Below are positions 31,601 through 39,794 of a DNA stretch of 64,000 bases, in pieces. Positions within the stretch are counted from its first letter, which is position 1. Every line of letters starts with the position of its first letter. The notes beneath the pieces are model-generated. The model had not been told where the DNA came from and did no database searches. It worked only from the letters and a program-made list of their open reading frames with translations. The DNA is from CAVWXT01 sp963759115 (GTDB taxonomy: Bacteria; Planctomycetota; Planctomycetia; Pirellulales; Thermoguttaceae). The DNA lies in assembly GCA_963759115.1 (NCBI GenBank), contig CAVWXT010000001.1, positions 372,001 to 436,000 on the forward strand. Direction: 5' to 3'. Made by a program: the position numbers and the translations under genes.

Positions 31601-32493
31601 AAGTCGTGGACGTGAACCTATTGGAATTGCCCGACCCGCGCGGCGTGTCGCCGGGCTTGGCCAAACGCCTCGCCGGCGCCCTGGAACGCATGGGCAATCG
31701 CGACGTAGGCCGGCTGATTGAAGAGCAACTGATGGACTGCCATACGCCAGAGCGCGCCCGGAAACTGGCGGCCGGACCGCTGGTTCTTTCCCACGAGCTT
31801 AGGCAATCCGACCGCCGCGACCTGGACGATGCCACACTTGAAATGCTTGGCGTGAAAGACCCGAGAGAACGGGATGAACTGATCGTCCGGCTGTACGAAG
31901 CCACGGCCCGGCATTTCCGCGAAATCCGCGTAGTCGAAATCGAAAAGATGGAGCAGCGCGCCAAGTCCAATAACAAACGCTTCAGCGTTCACGACTTAGC
32001 GGCAGATATTTGGGACGCGGCAGAGTTGGAAGACGCCACGCCACTGGGCGAGTGGGTCGGACAACAACCGGAGTCGGATTCGCTGGTAGTAATCCTTGAA
32101 GAACGGCCGGCCGGCCTATCGAAAGACGTGATGTTCTCACCAAATACCGTCTACTTCGGCAAAGCACGGAAAAGCCACATCGACTGCGTTTCGCGTGGGC
32201 AGGCCGAACTGATTGTCCGTTTGGCAGACCTCGGCATGAGCGGGGAAGTCACACTTCCCGCCGACTTTGGCCCCTGCCTGAAGTTGCTGGAACGCGTCAA
32301 CCGCCGTATCGAAGACGCCAGAGCAAGATTCAAGGAGTTGGCCGAAAGCCGAACGGGGGATGAGCGTGTCCAGGAACAACTTATGGAAGTGCTGGAACGG
32401 TGGTTTGTGGTCGGGCGAGAAATGCCCAAGCCGGGCGCGCTCGTAGAAACCGGCGATGCCAACACGGAAATCGAGGATCATGAACCAGAATGA
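28678..32493 (+). CDS. single-chain restriction-methyltransferase (type IIG-like), intact
   Basis: 1,271 residues, uninterrupted. The N terminus looks like a PD-(D/E)xK nuclease: RRRKDLRFYG, then VVLCGEVKLPGT (Asp followed by E-x-K). A helical linker (GRIFQKLIGPEERHRYGQHF) leads to an N6-adenine methyltransferase with DPACGSGSFLVRAYY (SAM motif I) and NPPYVRQEK (motif IV). The C-terminal half carries the target-recognition region (FGVKSGCDAFFMP, LNSTLVGLF) and an extra helical tail ending acidic. It would recognise, cut and methylate one DNA sequence without partners. No other phage-defence gene is beside it. Confidence 0.85.
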   Translation: MTASQPTINEVDFCAQIASAANILIKQNPAAYPFREARIEGYGKGVGRRRRKDLRFYGRNDKVVLCGEVKLPGTPEGRSAFADKLMQDAFSKADEAGVQFFFTWNVNEFAIFDRRLWDRPLLERRIRVWRTGRTLANSAAVAREDNLAFIKTHFLPDLLRDLADIISGRRRDWLPPDDIFIRTLESHLDWPVQLASAYILEHADKSKPFGLRVERWMTEQDWTFVRTPHEEWVKAVDNMAKTLAYVWANRLIFYKALRARFPDLSRLELRPSVKKPDDALTAFNRFLQEAVERSGDYESLLMPDAKDWATELVFQPVNALDAWRGFLRGIESVDFREVPSDVVGRIFQKLIGPEERHRYGQHFTGDDPVDLINAFCIRAPSDTVLDPACGSGSFLVRAYYRKRHLGPRRPHLDLIGELFGCDIAMYPAHLATLNLAAREINDEANYPRIVRRNFFDFTPPQPFCQIPDNAGGQQAVPLPALDAVVANPPYVRQEKVDKKDKARFGQICSDAWPRLRLTGRSDLHCYFWPAAARLLKPDGYFGFLTSSSWMDVEYGFALQGWMLRHFRILAVMESAAEPWFEDARVKTCVAILQRCDDETARMANQVRFVRFSRKLADIIGIPAGQDEDARQAAIEALRDRILNTNADCQDQDLRIIIKAQSELWADGVRAGAILGDTALVETLDDTEAGDADEDGGAAEPPEVAAMNGINGKMLNEYRAGKWGRYVRAPDIYFDVMRRFGKRFVALGEIANIRFGVKSGCDAFFMPKDISAKVLQEHQSDRTFRQNAGGAPRKDVEAGKLRIVEAGDRSVHPIEAKYLAPEVHSLMKVDRPVAHAADLDRVVLLVREPMDKLKTRSPWVWRYLRYGMTAPFASSKSKPVPVPKRSTCAARDPWYDLTGLVKPGIAFWPMSQQYRHIIAANPERLICNHNLFDVAAPELSAIETQALVAVLNSTLVGLFKTFYGRFAGTEGNLKTEVVDVNLLELPDPRGVSPGLAKRLAGALERMGNRDVGRLIEEQLMDCHTPERARKLAAGPLVLSHELRQSDRRDLDDATLEMLGVKDPRERDELIVRLYEATARHFREIRVVEIEKMEQRAKSNNKRFSVHDLAADIWDAAELEDATPLGEWVGQQPESDSLVVILEERPAGLSKDVMFSPNTVYFGKARKSHIDCVSRGQAELIVRLADLGMSGEVTLPADFGPCLKLLERVNRRIEDARARFKELAESRTGDERVQEQLMEVLERWFVVGREMPKPGALVETGDANTEIEDHEPE

Positions 32494-33370
32494 ACGGGGA
32501 AAACACCTCCGTTCCCGGTCCTGGCATCGCTGTTTTCGCCGCCCGTGCGATATGTCCCGGCTTCACATCGCGGCGCATCCAATTCTGACCGGCGAGTTTG
32601 CCCCCGCTTGGCACGAAAACTTCTCTTGAAATCGCGGCCGTCTCTTGCTAAATAAACGCATGTATAGTTCCCGGGCTGCGCCCACGCGCCGCTGCGGTGC
32701 CCGGGCGGCCCCGCTGATGTTTGACAATTGGAACGTCACACGGCTGCGATCTCGTCGCGCCCCGAAATTCCCGTAACCGTTCACAGAACTGGGTTGTAGA
32801 AGCGGCATCTTGCCGCTTTATGCCGGTTCCAACAGTGATACCTCGTACCGAGATAACGCGGCAAGATGCCGCGTCTACACGGGCCGGCGAACGCACAATT
32901 GAGCCGGCGCCAACCGATGTCATTGGACTTGCGCCTTGCCCAAGTTCCCAACGCAACACATACCTCTGAAGTAGAAATCGACTTACAGCGCGGCCTGCCG
33001 CCATAACTCGACAGCACAGATCGACTTGCAGCCCTCCGCAACACGCTAATGCGGCGACCGAAGGACGCATGCGTTGCACTGTTGCTCACACAATTTTGCA
33101 CAACCACGAGCGTGCCGCCCAACTCGGCACGGACACCCGGCAATCCCCTCACCCCTGCCCCTCTCCCGCAAGCGGGCGAGGGGACACCGGCCGTGAAATT
33201 GGAAAACAACGCGTCTGTTGACCAATTGATGCCCACAAGGCGGAAGGGGGAAGGTGGAGGGATAAGCAGGCGGCGGATAGGGGAGAGAGGAGCGGGGAGA
33301 GTAAATGACTTTCCATTCATCACTCATCACTCATCATTCATCATTCATCATTCATTTCCGCTCCCGTCCC
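32494..33370. other. gene-free stretch with repeats
   Basis: No coding frame is convincing here. It holds the hairpin at 32796-32878, a partial palindrome near 33146-33185 (cccctctcccgcaagcgggc, then gagggg) related to the 166-bp family, and a short tandem tract of tcatcac/tcattca units near 33316-33355 just before the RlmI-like gene's stop. Confidence 0.6.
32796..32878. repeat. hairpin element, gtagaagcggcatcttgccgc
   Basis: The left arm gtagaagcggcatcttgccg and the right arm cggcaagatgccgcgtctac are complementary over about 20 bp with one or two mismatches, separated by about 40 bp. Each arm is also internally palindromic (gcggca...tgccgc). Confidence 0.7.
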
Positions 33371-34555
33371 CTACACCACCCGGCATATAAAGCACTTGAG
33401 GTACTCGCTCTCCAGGCACGCCGCGCTGATGGGGTGGTCGGGCGAGGCGCCACGCTGTTCGAGGACTTGGATCGCCCGGCCCGTCTGCTGCGCAACGCCC
33501 ACCAGCATGTAGAGGAAATCCTCGCGGCTGACGTGGCCCGAGCAACTGCACGTCGCCAAGATGCCGCCCGGCTCCAGCACCGTGACCGCCAGGCGATTGA
33601 GCCAATGGTAGGCCCGCATCGCCTCGTCCAGGGCGCTGCGGCTGCGGGCGAACTTGGGCGGATCGAGCACCACGCCGCCGAACCGCTGGCCGGCATCCAC
33701 CAGGGACTCCAACGTTTGGAACCCGTCGCCACATTGGAATTGGACGTTCGTCAAGCCGTTTCGCCGGGCGTTGGCCTGCGCCAGGTCCACGGCCCTTTGG
33801 CTCGTGTCAACGCCCAGCACCTCGCGGGCGCCGCCGATGGCCGAGGCGGCCATGCTGAAGCCGCCGCTGTAGCAGAACATGTCCAAGACGCGGCGATCGC
33901 GGAAATAGCGGGCAGCCGCCGCGCGGTTCTCGCGCTGGTCGAGGTAGAAGCCCGTCTTCTGCCCTTCGGCCAAATCCAGTTCGTATTGCAGGCCGTGATC
34001 GACGATCACCAGCGGTCCGTCGGGCGTCTTGCCCCAGTAGGGGCCGTCGCGCAGTTCGATCCCTTCGGTTCGGCTGACGCCGCGTTCCGTGCGGATCATC
34101 AGCCCCTGGGCGCCCGTCAGTTCCACGAGCATGGGGGCGATCTGCGGCAGCCGCACGGCCATCGCCAGCGCCGTGACTTGCACGGCGAGGAAATCGGCAT
34201 AGCGATCGACCACCAGGCCGCTCAGGCCGTCGCCCTCGCTGAAGACCAGCCGGGCCGCGCCCTGCCGATCCCCATAGCCGAGTTGTTCGCGGAACTGGAT
34301 GGCCGTCCTCAGCCGCTGCCGCCAAAAGGCCTCGTCGAGCAATTGGGCCGCGTCCCACGTGTACAGCCGCACGCGAATGCGGCTGCGGCTGTTGAAGATG
34401 CCCCGGGCGATGAACTTGCCCTTGTCGGAGAGCAGGTCCACGACGTCCCCGTCGGCCGCGGCGCCTTCGGCCCGATCGACGGCCGAGTCGAGCACCCAGG
34501 GGTGCCGGCCGTAGAACGGTCGAGCCTTGCGCGGTTTCAGGATGACTTGGGTCAC
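33371..34555 (-). CDS. rlmI: RlmI-type 23S rRNA methyltransferase
   Basis: 394 residues, intact. The N-terminal PUA-like domain (LKPRKARPFYGRHPWVLDSA) binds RNA. VFSEGDGLSGLVVDRYADF is typical of RlmI. The Rossmann domain has VLDMFCYSGGFSMAA (SAM motif I), LGVDTSQRAVDLA, VVLDPPKFARSRS (motif IV) and ATCSCSGHV with the catalytic Cys. The family methylates C5 of cytidine (position 1962 in E. coli 23S rRNA). The substrate position in this organism is inferred. The length matches the 390-400 residues of the family. Confidence 0.92.
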   Translation of the reverse strand: MTQVILKPRKARPFYGRHPWVLDSAVDRAEGAAADGDVVDLLSDKGKFIARGIFNSRSRIRVRLYTWDAAQLLDEAFWRQRLRTAIQFREQLGYGDRQGAARLVFSEGDGLSGLVVDRYADFLAVQVTALAMAVRLPQIAPMLVELTGAQGLMIRTERGVSRTEGIELRDGPYWGKTPDGPLVIVDHGLQYELDLAEGQKTGFYLDQRENRAAAARYFRDRRVLDMFCYSGGFSMAASAIGGAREVLGVDTSQRAVDLAQANARRNGLTNVQFQCGDGFQTLESLVDAGQRFGGVVLDPPKFARSRSALDEAMRAYHWLNRLAVTVLEPGGILATCSCSGHVSREDFLYMLVGVAQQTGRAIQVLEQRGASPDHPISAACLESEYLKCFICRVV

Positions 34556-34588
34556 GGCTGCAAGTGTAGGTCATCGCGCGACGCGGCG

Positions 34589-34668
34589 GAAGGGGACAGG
34601 TCCATGTTTTCGGCCAACGGTCTTTCGCAAAACATGTCTGCCTGCCGAAAAATGGACCAGTCCCCAAC
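34589..34668. repeat. inverted element, ggggacagg family, copy 2
   Basis: ggggacaggtccatgttttc and its partner ending atggaccagtcccc face each other around a central aaaacatg. It lies between the divergent RlmI-like and MFS genes, so it could overlap their promoters. Confidence 0.6.
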
Positions 34669-34700
34669 CAGCGTATGAACGGTTACAATGCTTCTTGCCA

Positions 34701-35981
34701 ATGTCCGACGCCCCGACGAAGCCCGACCCCTATGCCCCTTGGCGCAGCCGCGACTACCGCTGCTATGCGAGCAGTTGGTTCGCGATGACGTTCTCGAAGC
34801 AGGTTGAGACGCTGGCCGTCAGTGTCTACTTTGTGAACGTCTACGCGGCGAAAGACGCTTCGTTGGCCTTGGGGTTCATGGCGTTGGTGCAGGCGCTGCC
34901 GGTGATGCTGCTGGCCATCGCCGGCGGCCAACTGGCCGATCGTTTCAACCGCCGCCACGTGTTGATGATCACGCTCTCGTTGGGCACGGCCGTTTCCGCC
35001 GGGTTGCTGGCGGTGGCCCTTTTGGGCGGCTCCGTGCCGTGGATTTACTTCTTGCTCGGCATCGGGGCCGTGGGGCAAGCGCTGGGCAGCCCATCCCGGT
35101 CGGCGCTGTTGCCACACCTCGTGCCCACCGAATTGTTTTCCAATGCGGTGACGTGGAATAGCTCCGTGTTCTACGTGGGCTCGGTGACTGGCCCCGTCAT
35201 GGGCGGCGTGATCGTGGCCATGTCCGACAGCTTGGCGCCGGCCTTCGCGGTCGTGCTGGCTTGCCGGCTGCTGGCCGTGGTGGCGATTGCGATGATGCGT
35301 TACCGCCAGGCGGAACGCCCCAGCCAAACCATCTCCTGGCAGAGCGTGGTGGCGGGCATCCGTTTCGTCTGGAATACCAAAGTCATCCTGGCCACGATTA
35401 CGCTGGACCTGTTCGCCGTGCTGCTCGGAGGGGCCACGTATCTGCTGCCCATCTATGCCAAGGACATCCTCCACGTGGGTCCCACCGGCTTGGGACTGCT
35501 CCGCTCGGCCGACGCCGTGGGCGCCGTCTGCATGGCCATGACGCTGGCCCATCGGCCGCCGATGCGGCGGGCTGGATCGACCTTGCTCTGGGCGGTCGCC
35601 GGGTTCGGCGGGGCCACCATCGTCTTCGGCCTGTCGCAATGGTTCTGGCTCTCGCTGCTGATGATGTTCCTGGTCGGGGCCTTGGATAACATCAGCGTCG
35701 TCGTGCGGCACACGCTGGTACAAATGCTCACGCCCGACGAAATGCGCGGCCGCGTGTCGGCCGTCAATAGCGTGTTCATTGTGGCCTCCAACGATCTGGG
35801 CGGATTGGAGTCGGGCCTGACCGCCTGGCTCTTCGGTCCCGTGATCTCCGTGGTGGCCGGCGGCTTGGGCGCGATCTTTGTCGTGCTGGGCGTGATGCGA
35901 CTCTGGCCGCAAATCCTGGGCATTGGATCGCTCGACTCGATCCGGCCCGTCGAAGTGCCCGAGTCGGCCGACAGCCTGTAG
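34701..35981 (+). CDS. MFS exporter of the MFS_3/EntS type
   Basis: 427 residues with 12 predicted helices. MSDAPTKPDPYAPWRSRDYR is the family start, with the W-RSRDYR segment before helix 1. GGQLADRFNRRHVLM is the conserved loop 2-3 motif; SPSRSALLPHLVP and QMLTPDEMRGRVSAVNSVF are hallmarks of the EntS/MFS_3 group. Such proteins export siderophores or drugs; the substrate here is unknown. The frame is intact and the gene is divergent from rlmI. Confidence 0.88.
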   Translation: MSDAPTKPDPYAPWRSRDYRCYASSWFAMTFSKQVETLAVSVYFVNVYAAKDASLALGFMALVQALPVMLLAIAGGQLADRFNRRHVLMITLSLGTAVSAGLLAVALLGGSVPWIYFLLGIGAVGQALGSPSRSALLPHLVPTELFSNAVTWNSSVFYVGSVTGPVMGGVIVAMSDSLAPAFAVVLACRLLAVVAIAMMRYRQAERPSQTISWQSVVAGIRFVWNTKVILATITLDLFAVLLGGATYLLPIYAKDILHVGPTGLGLLRSADAVGAVCMAMTLAHRPPMRRAGSTLLWAVAGFGGATIVFGLSQWFWLSLLMMFLVGALDNISVVVRHTLVQMLTPDEMRGRVSAVNSVFIVASNDLGGLESGLTAWLFGPVISVVAGGLGAIFVVLGVMRLWPQILGIGSLDSIRPVEVPESADSL

Positions 35982-36036
35982 GCGCGGAATTGCCCCCATC
36001 TATTGAATGTCAGAAAGATACTGTTGTGGGAACGCC

Positions 36037-36100
36037 GGGTGCCACGGGCAGCTTGCCTGCCCGTGTTTCCCGCACTGGCTGGCAAGCAGCCAGTGCCACC
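36037..36100. repeat. palindromic element, gggtgccacgggc family, copy 2
   Basis: gggtgccacgggcagcttgc and gcaagcagccagtgccacc face each other around ctgcccgtgtttcccgcac. It lies 56 bp after the MFS stop. Confidence 0.75.
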
Positions 36101-36271
36101 AATGCCGCAGCACCGCGGCCGTGTTTCCAGGTTCGTCTTGTCACGCTTAGGTCGAATCTGGTAACATAGCGGGTGAGCATGGGTTAAATGGATTGCATGG
36201 CGAATATGGAGATAATGAGGCGCATGGTACAACTAGCCGAACGCCCCTCGATCACACGTCGAGGGATGGCA

Positions 36272-37414
36272 ATGGGCGCCGCCCAGGATGCAAAGATCAC
36301 GGTGGAGCAAAAATCCGGATACAAAGACCGCTTCTGGATCCCACGCTTCTGGGACGGCATGTGTTGGCGGGGATGGCTCTCGCTGTTGGTGCGGAACCGG
36401 TTCGCCGTGTCGGCCAACTGCATCGCCATGGCCGTGTTGATCGCCGGCTTGGGCATCGTCAACGACCTTCTCTGGCTGCTGCAAATCGTCCTCTTCGGGC
36501 GGAAGATCCAGCGCACGAACGTCGAGGGCGATCCGATCTTCGTCATCGGACATTGGCGCTCCGGCACGACGCTGTTACACGAATTGCTCGTGCTCGACCG
36601 GCGGCATACCTACCCCGACACTTACGCCTGCTTCGCGCCGAACCATTTCCTGGCGTCCGGTTGGTTCATGAGGCCGTGCCTGAAGTTCCTCCTGCCGTCG
36701 CGGCGGCCGATGGACAACATGGCGGCAGGTTGGGATCATCCGCAGGAGGACGAGTTCGCCCTGTGCAACATGGGACTGCGGTCGCCGTACCTCACCGTGG
36801 TCTTTCCGAATCATCCGCCGCAGGATCAGGAGTATCTTGACCTTCGCGGCGTGCCGGCCCCGGCATTGGATCGCTGGAAGAATGGATTCTTGTGGTTTCT
36901 CAAGTGCATCACGGTGCGGAACCCCAAGCGGATCGTGCTGAAATCGCCTCCCCACACGGCTCGCATCCACGTGCTGTTGGAGATGTTTCCCAAGGCGAAG
37001 TTCGTTCACATCGTCCGCGACCCGTACGTTATTTTCCCCTCGACGGTCAATCTCTGGAAGCGGCTCTACCGCGACGAAGGCCTGCAAACGCCGACGTGCG
37101 AAGGGCTCGACGAGCACGTCTTCAACACCTTCACGCGGATGTACGAGGCCTTCGACCGCGACCGCGAGCTGTTAGGTCCGGGCCAGTTCTGCGAGATCCG
37201 CTACGAAGACCTGATTGCCGACCCAGTCGAGCAGATGCGGTCGATCTACGATCGGCTGGAACTGGGCGATTTCGAGGCCGTTCGGCCGGAGATCGACAAG
37301 TACGTGGCCGGCCAGAAAGACTACAAGACCAACCGCTATCAGATCACGCCCGAGTTGCGCGACGAGGTCACGCGCCGCTGGGGCAAGTATCTCAAGGACT
37401 ACGGCTACGCGTAG
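36272..37414 (+). CDS. membrane-associated sulfotransferase
   Basis: About 380 residues. ATG 36272 has GAGGGA six bases upstream; in-frame ATGs at 36188 and 36266 are alternatives. IFVIGHWRSGTTLLHELL is the 5'-phosphosulfate loop for PAPS and FVHIVRDPYVIFPST the 3'-phosphate site. FLKCITVRNPKRIVLKSPPH is typical of bacterial sulfotransferase family 3 (LKSPPHTARI). A hydrophobic segment near residues 45-70 (MAVLIAGLGIVNDLLWLL) suggests membrane attachment. It would transfer sulfate to a glycan or lipid. The frame is intact. Confidence 0.87.
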   Translation: MGAAQDAKITVEQKSGYKDRFWIPRFWDGMCWRGWLSLLVRNRFAVSANCIAMAVLIAGLGIVNDLLWLLQIVLFGRKIQRTNVEGDPIFVIGHWRSGTTLLHELLVLDRRHTYPDTYACFAPNHFLASGWFMRPCLKFLLPSRRPMDNMAAGWDHPQEDEFALCNMGLRSPYLTVVFPNHPPQDQEYLDLRGVPAPALDRWKNGFLWFLKCITVRNPKRIVLKSPPHTARIHVLLEMFPKAKFVHIVRDPYVIFPSTVNLWKRLYRDEGLQTPTCEGLDEHVFNTFTRMYEAFDRDRELLGPGQFCEIRYEDLIADPVEQMRSIYDRLELGDFEAVRPEIDKYVAGQKDYKTNRYQITPELRDEVTRRWGKYLKDYGYA

Positions 37415-37485
37415 GATGAAGCGGGCGGCCGGGGCTGAGATGAGGGGCGGGCCTCAGTATTCTGACATACACGAGACGTTGAGTT

Positions 37486-37581
37486 GGGTGCCACGGGCAG
37501 CTTGCCTGCCCGTGCAGGCGATACGGGAAAACTCACGGCCGGCGACTTCCGACACGGGCAGACAAGCTGCCCGTGGCACCC
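37486..37581. repeat. palindromic element, gggtgccacgggc family, copy 3
   Basis: The 18-bp arms gggtgccacgggcagctt and aagctgcccgtggcaccc are perfectly complementary. Second-order stems are cctgcccgtg and cacgggcag. It lies between two convergent genes. Confidence 0.8.
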
Positions 37582-37604
37582 AGCCATTTCGCTGTTTCAG
37601 ACTG

Positions 37605-38447
37605 CTAGCCTCGGCCCATCCGCCGGGCCTTCTCCAGAATGGCCGGCCGGGCGGCTTCCATCATCTCCCGCACGTCCTCGTAACGCATCGTCCGCTGCTC
37701 GAACGTGCGTTTCTTCACCGCGCCGAGAAAGCGGGCCTCGAACTCGGGCAAGTTCGACCCATAGATGTGAAAGCTATCGGCGACGTGGCAATAGCGTCCC
37801 AGCCCGATCGGATTGCCCGATAGCTCGCCGATCCGCGCCGCCATCTTCGCTTGCAGATGCGTCAGGGCGAACATGTTCATGAAGGCCGCCTTATAGGCAT
37901 CGTTTGAGCGGAAACGGACGTTCATGTTCAACAACGCCCGGCCGTCGTTGTGAATGATCCGGCACCAGATGCTTTGCAGGCAGGCCGGATCGTAGCAGGC
38001 GTTGTCTTCCCAGACCTTCCAGGTGATCGCCTGGGCCCGGCGGGTGTAGGGCGTGTCGGCCAACTGCCGGCAGACGTGCTCGATCTGATCGGTCGAGCCG
38101 AGCGTGGGAACCTCGTATTGAAACAGTCGCTGATGGTAGGTGTATTCCCACCGCGTGTCGCTGGGGTCGTTGGGGTCGCGGACGCAGTGGTCCTTGATCC
38201 CCTCGCAGACCTCCATCACGTACTCCTGCAACTCCTCGAACCCGCCGGGAAAGTCGCGGTGGATCATCGGCTCGGCCAGCGGCTCGGCCACGGTGACGAT
38301 CATCGTGGCGTCTTTGCTGGGGGGATCGTCGGGCTTGTCGTACTGGGTCTTGATGTTGCAGCCCGAGTTGTACAGCAGCACCAGGGCGTTCTCCCACGCC
38401 CGGGCGATGCAATCGCCCTCGGCCATCAACACGGGGATTCCAGCCAT
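37605..38447 (-). CDS. thymidylate synthase family protein
   Basis: 280 residues, intact. RRAQAITWKVWED and CYDPACLQSIW hold the invariant Arg and the catalytic Cys (PCLQ-like ACLQ). FRSNDAYKAAFMNMFALT corresponds to the RS-x-D dUMP-binding segment and DSFHIYGSN to the D-x-HIY-x-N motif. This is close to the archaeal/long-branch ThyA-like group. It could make dTMP or modify another pyrimidine nucleotide; dTMP synthesis is not certain because several flanking residues differ from E. coli ThyA. It stands alone without a dihydrofolate reductase gene beside it. Confidence 0.8.
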   Translation of the reverse strand: MAGIPVLMAEGDCIARAWENALVLLYNSGCNIKTQYDKPDDPPSKDATMIVTVAEPLAEPMIHRDFPGGFEELQEYVMEVCEGIKDHCVRDPNDPSDTRWEYTYHQRLFQYEVPTLGSTDQIEHVCRQLADTPYTRRAQAITWKVWEDNACYDPACLQSIWCRIIHNDGRALLNMNVRFRSNDAYKAAFMNMFALTHLQAKMAARIGELSGNPIGLGRYCHVADSFHIYGSNLPEFEARFLGAVKKRTFEQRTMRYEDVREMMEAARPAILEKARRMGRG

Positions 38448-38589
38448 GCCAAGTTCCTTTCGAGCGAGAGGGCAGAGGGAGGACTATTGTTGGCGGTGGA
38501 GGTCGTTTCTGCAAGGGGGCCGGTGCGAGGGTCGAAAGATCGAGCGGCAAGAACCTTGCCGGCAAGCCACCTGTGGATAGAATAGCGGC

Positions 38590-39663
38590 GTGACGCTGCT
38601 CTACAACCTCGTGATGCTGGCCGTCGACGTCGTGGCTCTCCGGCAAGTGGGCCGGCGAAAGCGCCTGAGCGTCGGTTGCCTCGCGGTCGCGGGTGCCGCC
38701 GCCGTGGCGATCGCGCTGGGCACGCTCCTTGGGGGAGGCTTCGAAGACCACTTCGGCATCTTCCGGCTCTGGGCCTATGGGGTCTTCCTGCACGGCGTGG
38801 TGCTGCTGACCGGCATCGCCATCCTGTGGCGGCGCGATCGTCCCTGGTGGGCCGGCGGAGCGGTCGTCGGTGCGTTGGCAGCAGCCCTGGTGGCCGTCGA
38901 CGCCTTTCTCGTTGAACCCCATTGGCTGGAAGTCTCCTATTACCGGATCGCCAGCGCGAAGATCTCTCGTCCGGCGCGGATCGTCGTCGTGGCCGACTTG
39001 CAGACCGATCGCATCGGGCCGTACGAGCGCGCCGTGCTACGCCGGGTTGCGGAGGAAAAGCCCGACGTCATTCTTCTGGCGGGCGACTACCTGCAGGCGC
39101 GCAGAGAGGACGAAGACGGTCTTCGCCGCGAACTTCACGACCTGCTGCGCGAGACTCCTTTGTCCGCCCCCCGCGGCGTTTTTGCCGTGCAGGGAAATGT
39201 CGATGGACCACAGTGGAAGGAAGTCTTTGCCGGATTGGACGTGACCGCGGTGACTGCCCAGCAGTCGTTCGATCTGGGCGATCTGCAATTGACGTGCCTC
39301 GGCCTGGACGACTCCTACCGCGCGGGCTTGAAGCTCGACAACCCCCGGCCGGATCGGTTTCACCTGGTCTTGGGGCACTCGCCGAACTTCGCGCTGGGCC
39401 AAATCGCGGCCGACCTGCTGGTGGCCGGTCACACCCACGGCGGCCAAGTGCGGGTGCCGGGCGTGGGGCCGCTGATCATCCACGCGCGGGTTCCGTTGCG
39501 TTGGGCGGCCGGGCTGACCGAGCTGCCCGGCGGCGGCCGGCTGCTGGTTTCGCGTGGCATCGGCATGGAGCGCGGTTACGCCCCGCCGATGCGGTTTCTC
39601 TGCCGGCCGGAACTGGTAGTAATCGACTTGACGCCGGAGGGCCAGAAAACTGCCCGCGAGTGA
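38590..39663 (+). CDS. membrane-anchored metallophosphoesterase (YkuE/YaeI-like)
   Basis: 357 residues, intact. Three to four N-terminal helices (to about residue 105) precede the phosphatase. Metal-site motifs are ADLQTDR, LLAGDYLQ, GNVDG, LGHSPN and AGHTHGGQVRVPG. In most relatives the first motif is D-x-H; here it is DLQ, so the first-metal His is replaced by Gln. The family includes UDP-diacylglucosamine and other membrane phosphodiesterases. It probably acts on a lipid or envelope phosphoester. Confidence 0.83.
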   Translation: MTLLYNLVMLAVDVVALRQVGRRKRLSVGCLAVAGAAAVAIALGTLLGGGFEDHFGIFRLWAYGVFLHGVVLLTGIAILWRRDRPWWAGGAVVGALAAALVAVDAFLVEPHWLEVSYYRIASAKISRPARIVVVADLQTDRIGPYERAVLRRVAEEKPDVILLAGDYLQARREDEDGLRRELHDLLRETPLSAPRGVFAVQGNVDGPQWKEVFAGLDVTAVTAQQSFDLGDLQLTCLGLDDSYRAGLKLDNPRPDRFHLVLGHSPNFALGQIAADLLVAGHTHGGQVRVPGVGPLIIHARVPLRWAAGLTELPGGGRLLVSRGIGMERGYAPPMRFLCRPELVVIDLTPEGQKTARE

Positions 39664-39794
39664 CGGGACGGCGCCGGAAGCTTGTACCCCCGCAAAATGG
39701 GGAAATCGCCCGCGATACTACTCCAAGTGGCCGCCCAAATGTGGTACCTTAGATACATGGGATCTCGCGGCCGGCACTAGAAGCGAGGCTACCT

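Noticed and set aside
33316..33355. Possible CRISPR or minisatellite
   Set aside because: The tcatcac/tcattca units are 7-8 bp with no spacers; a short tandem tract only.
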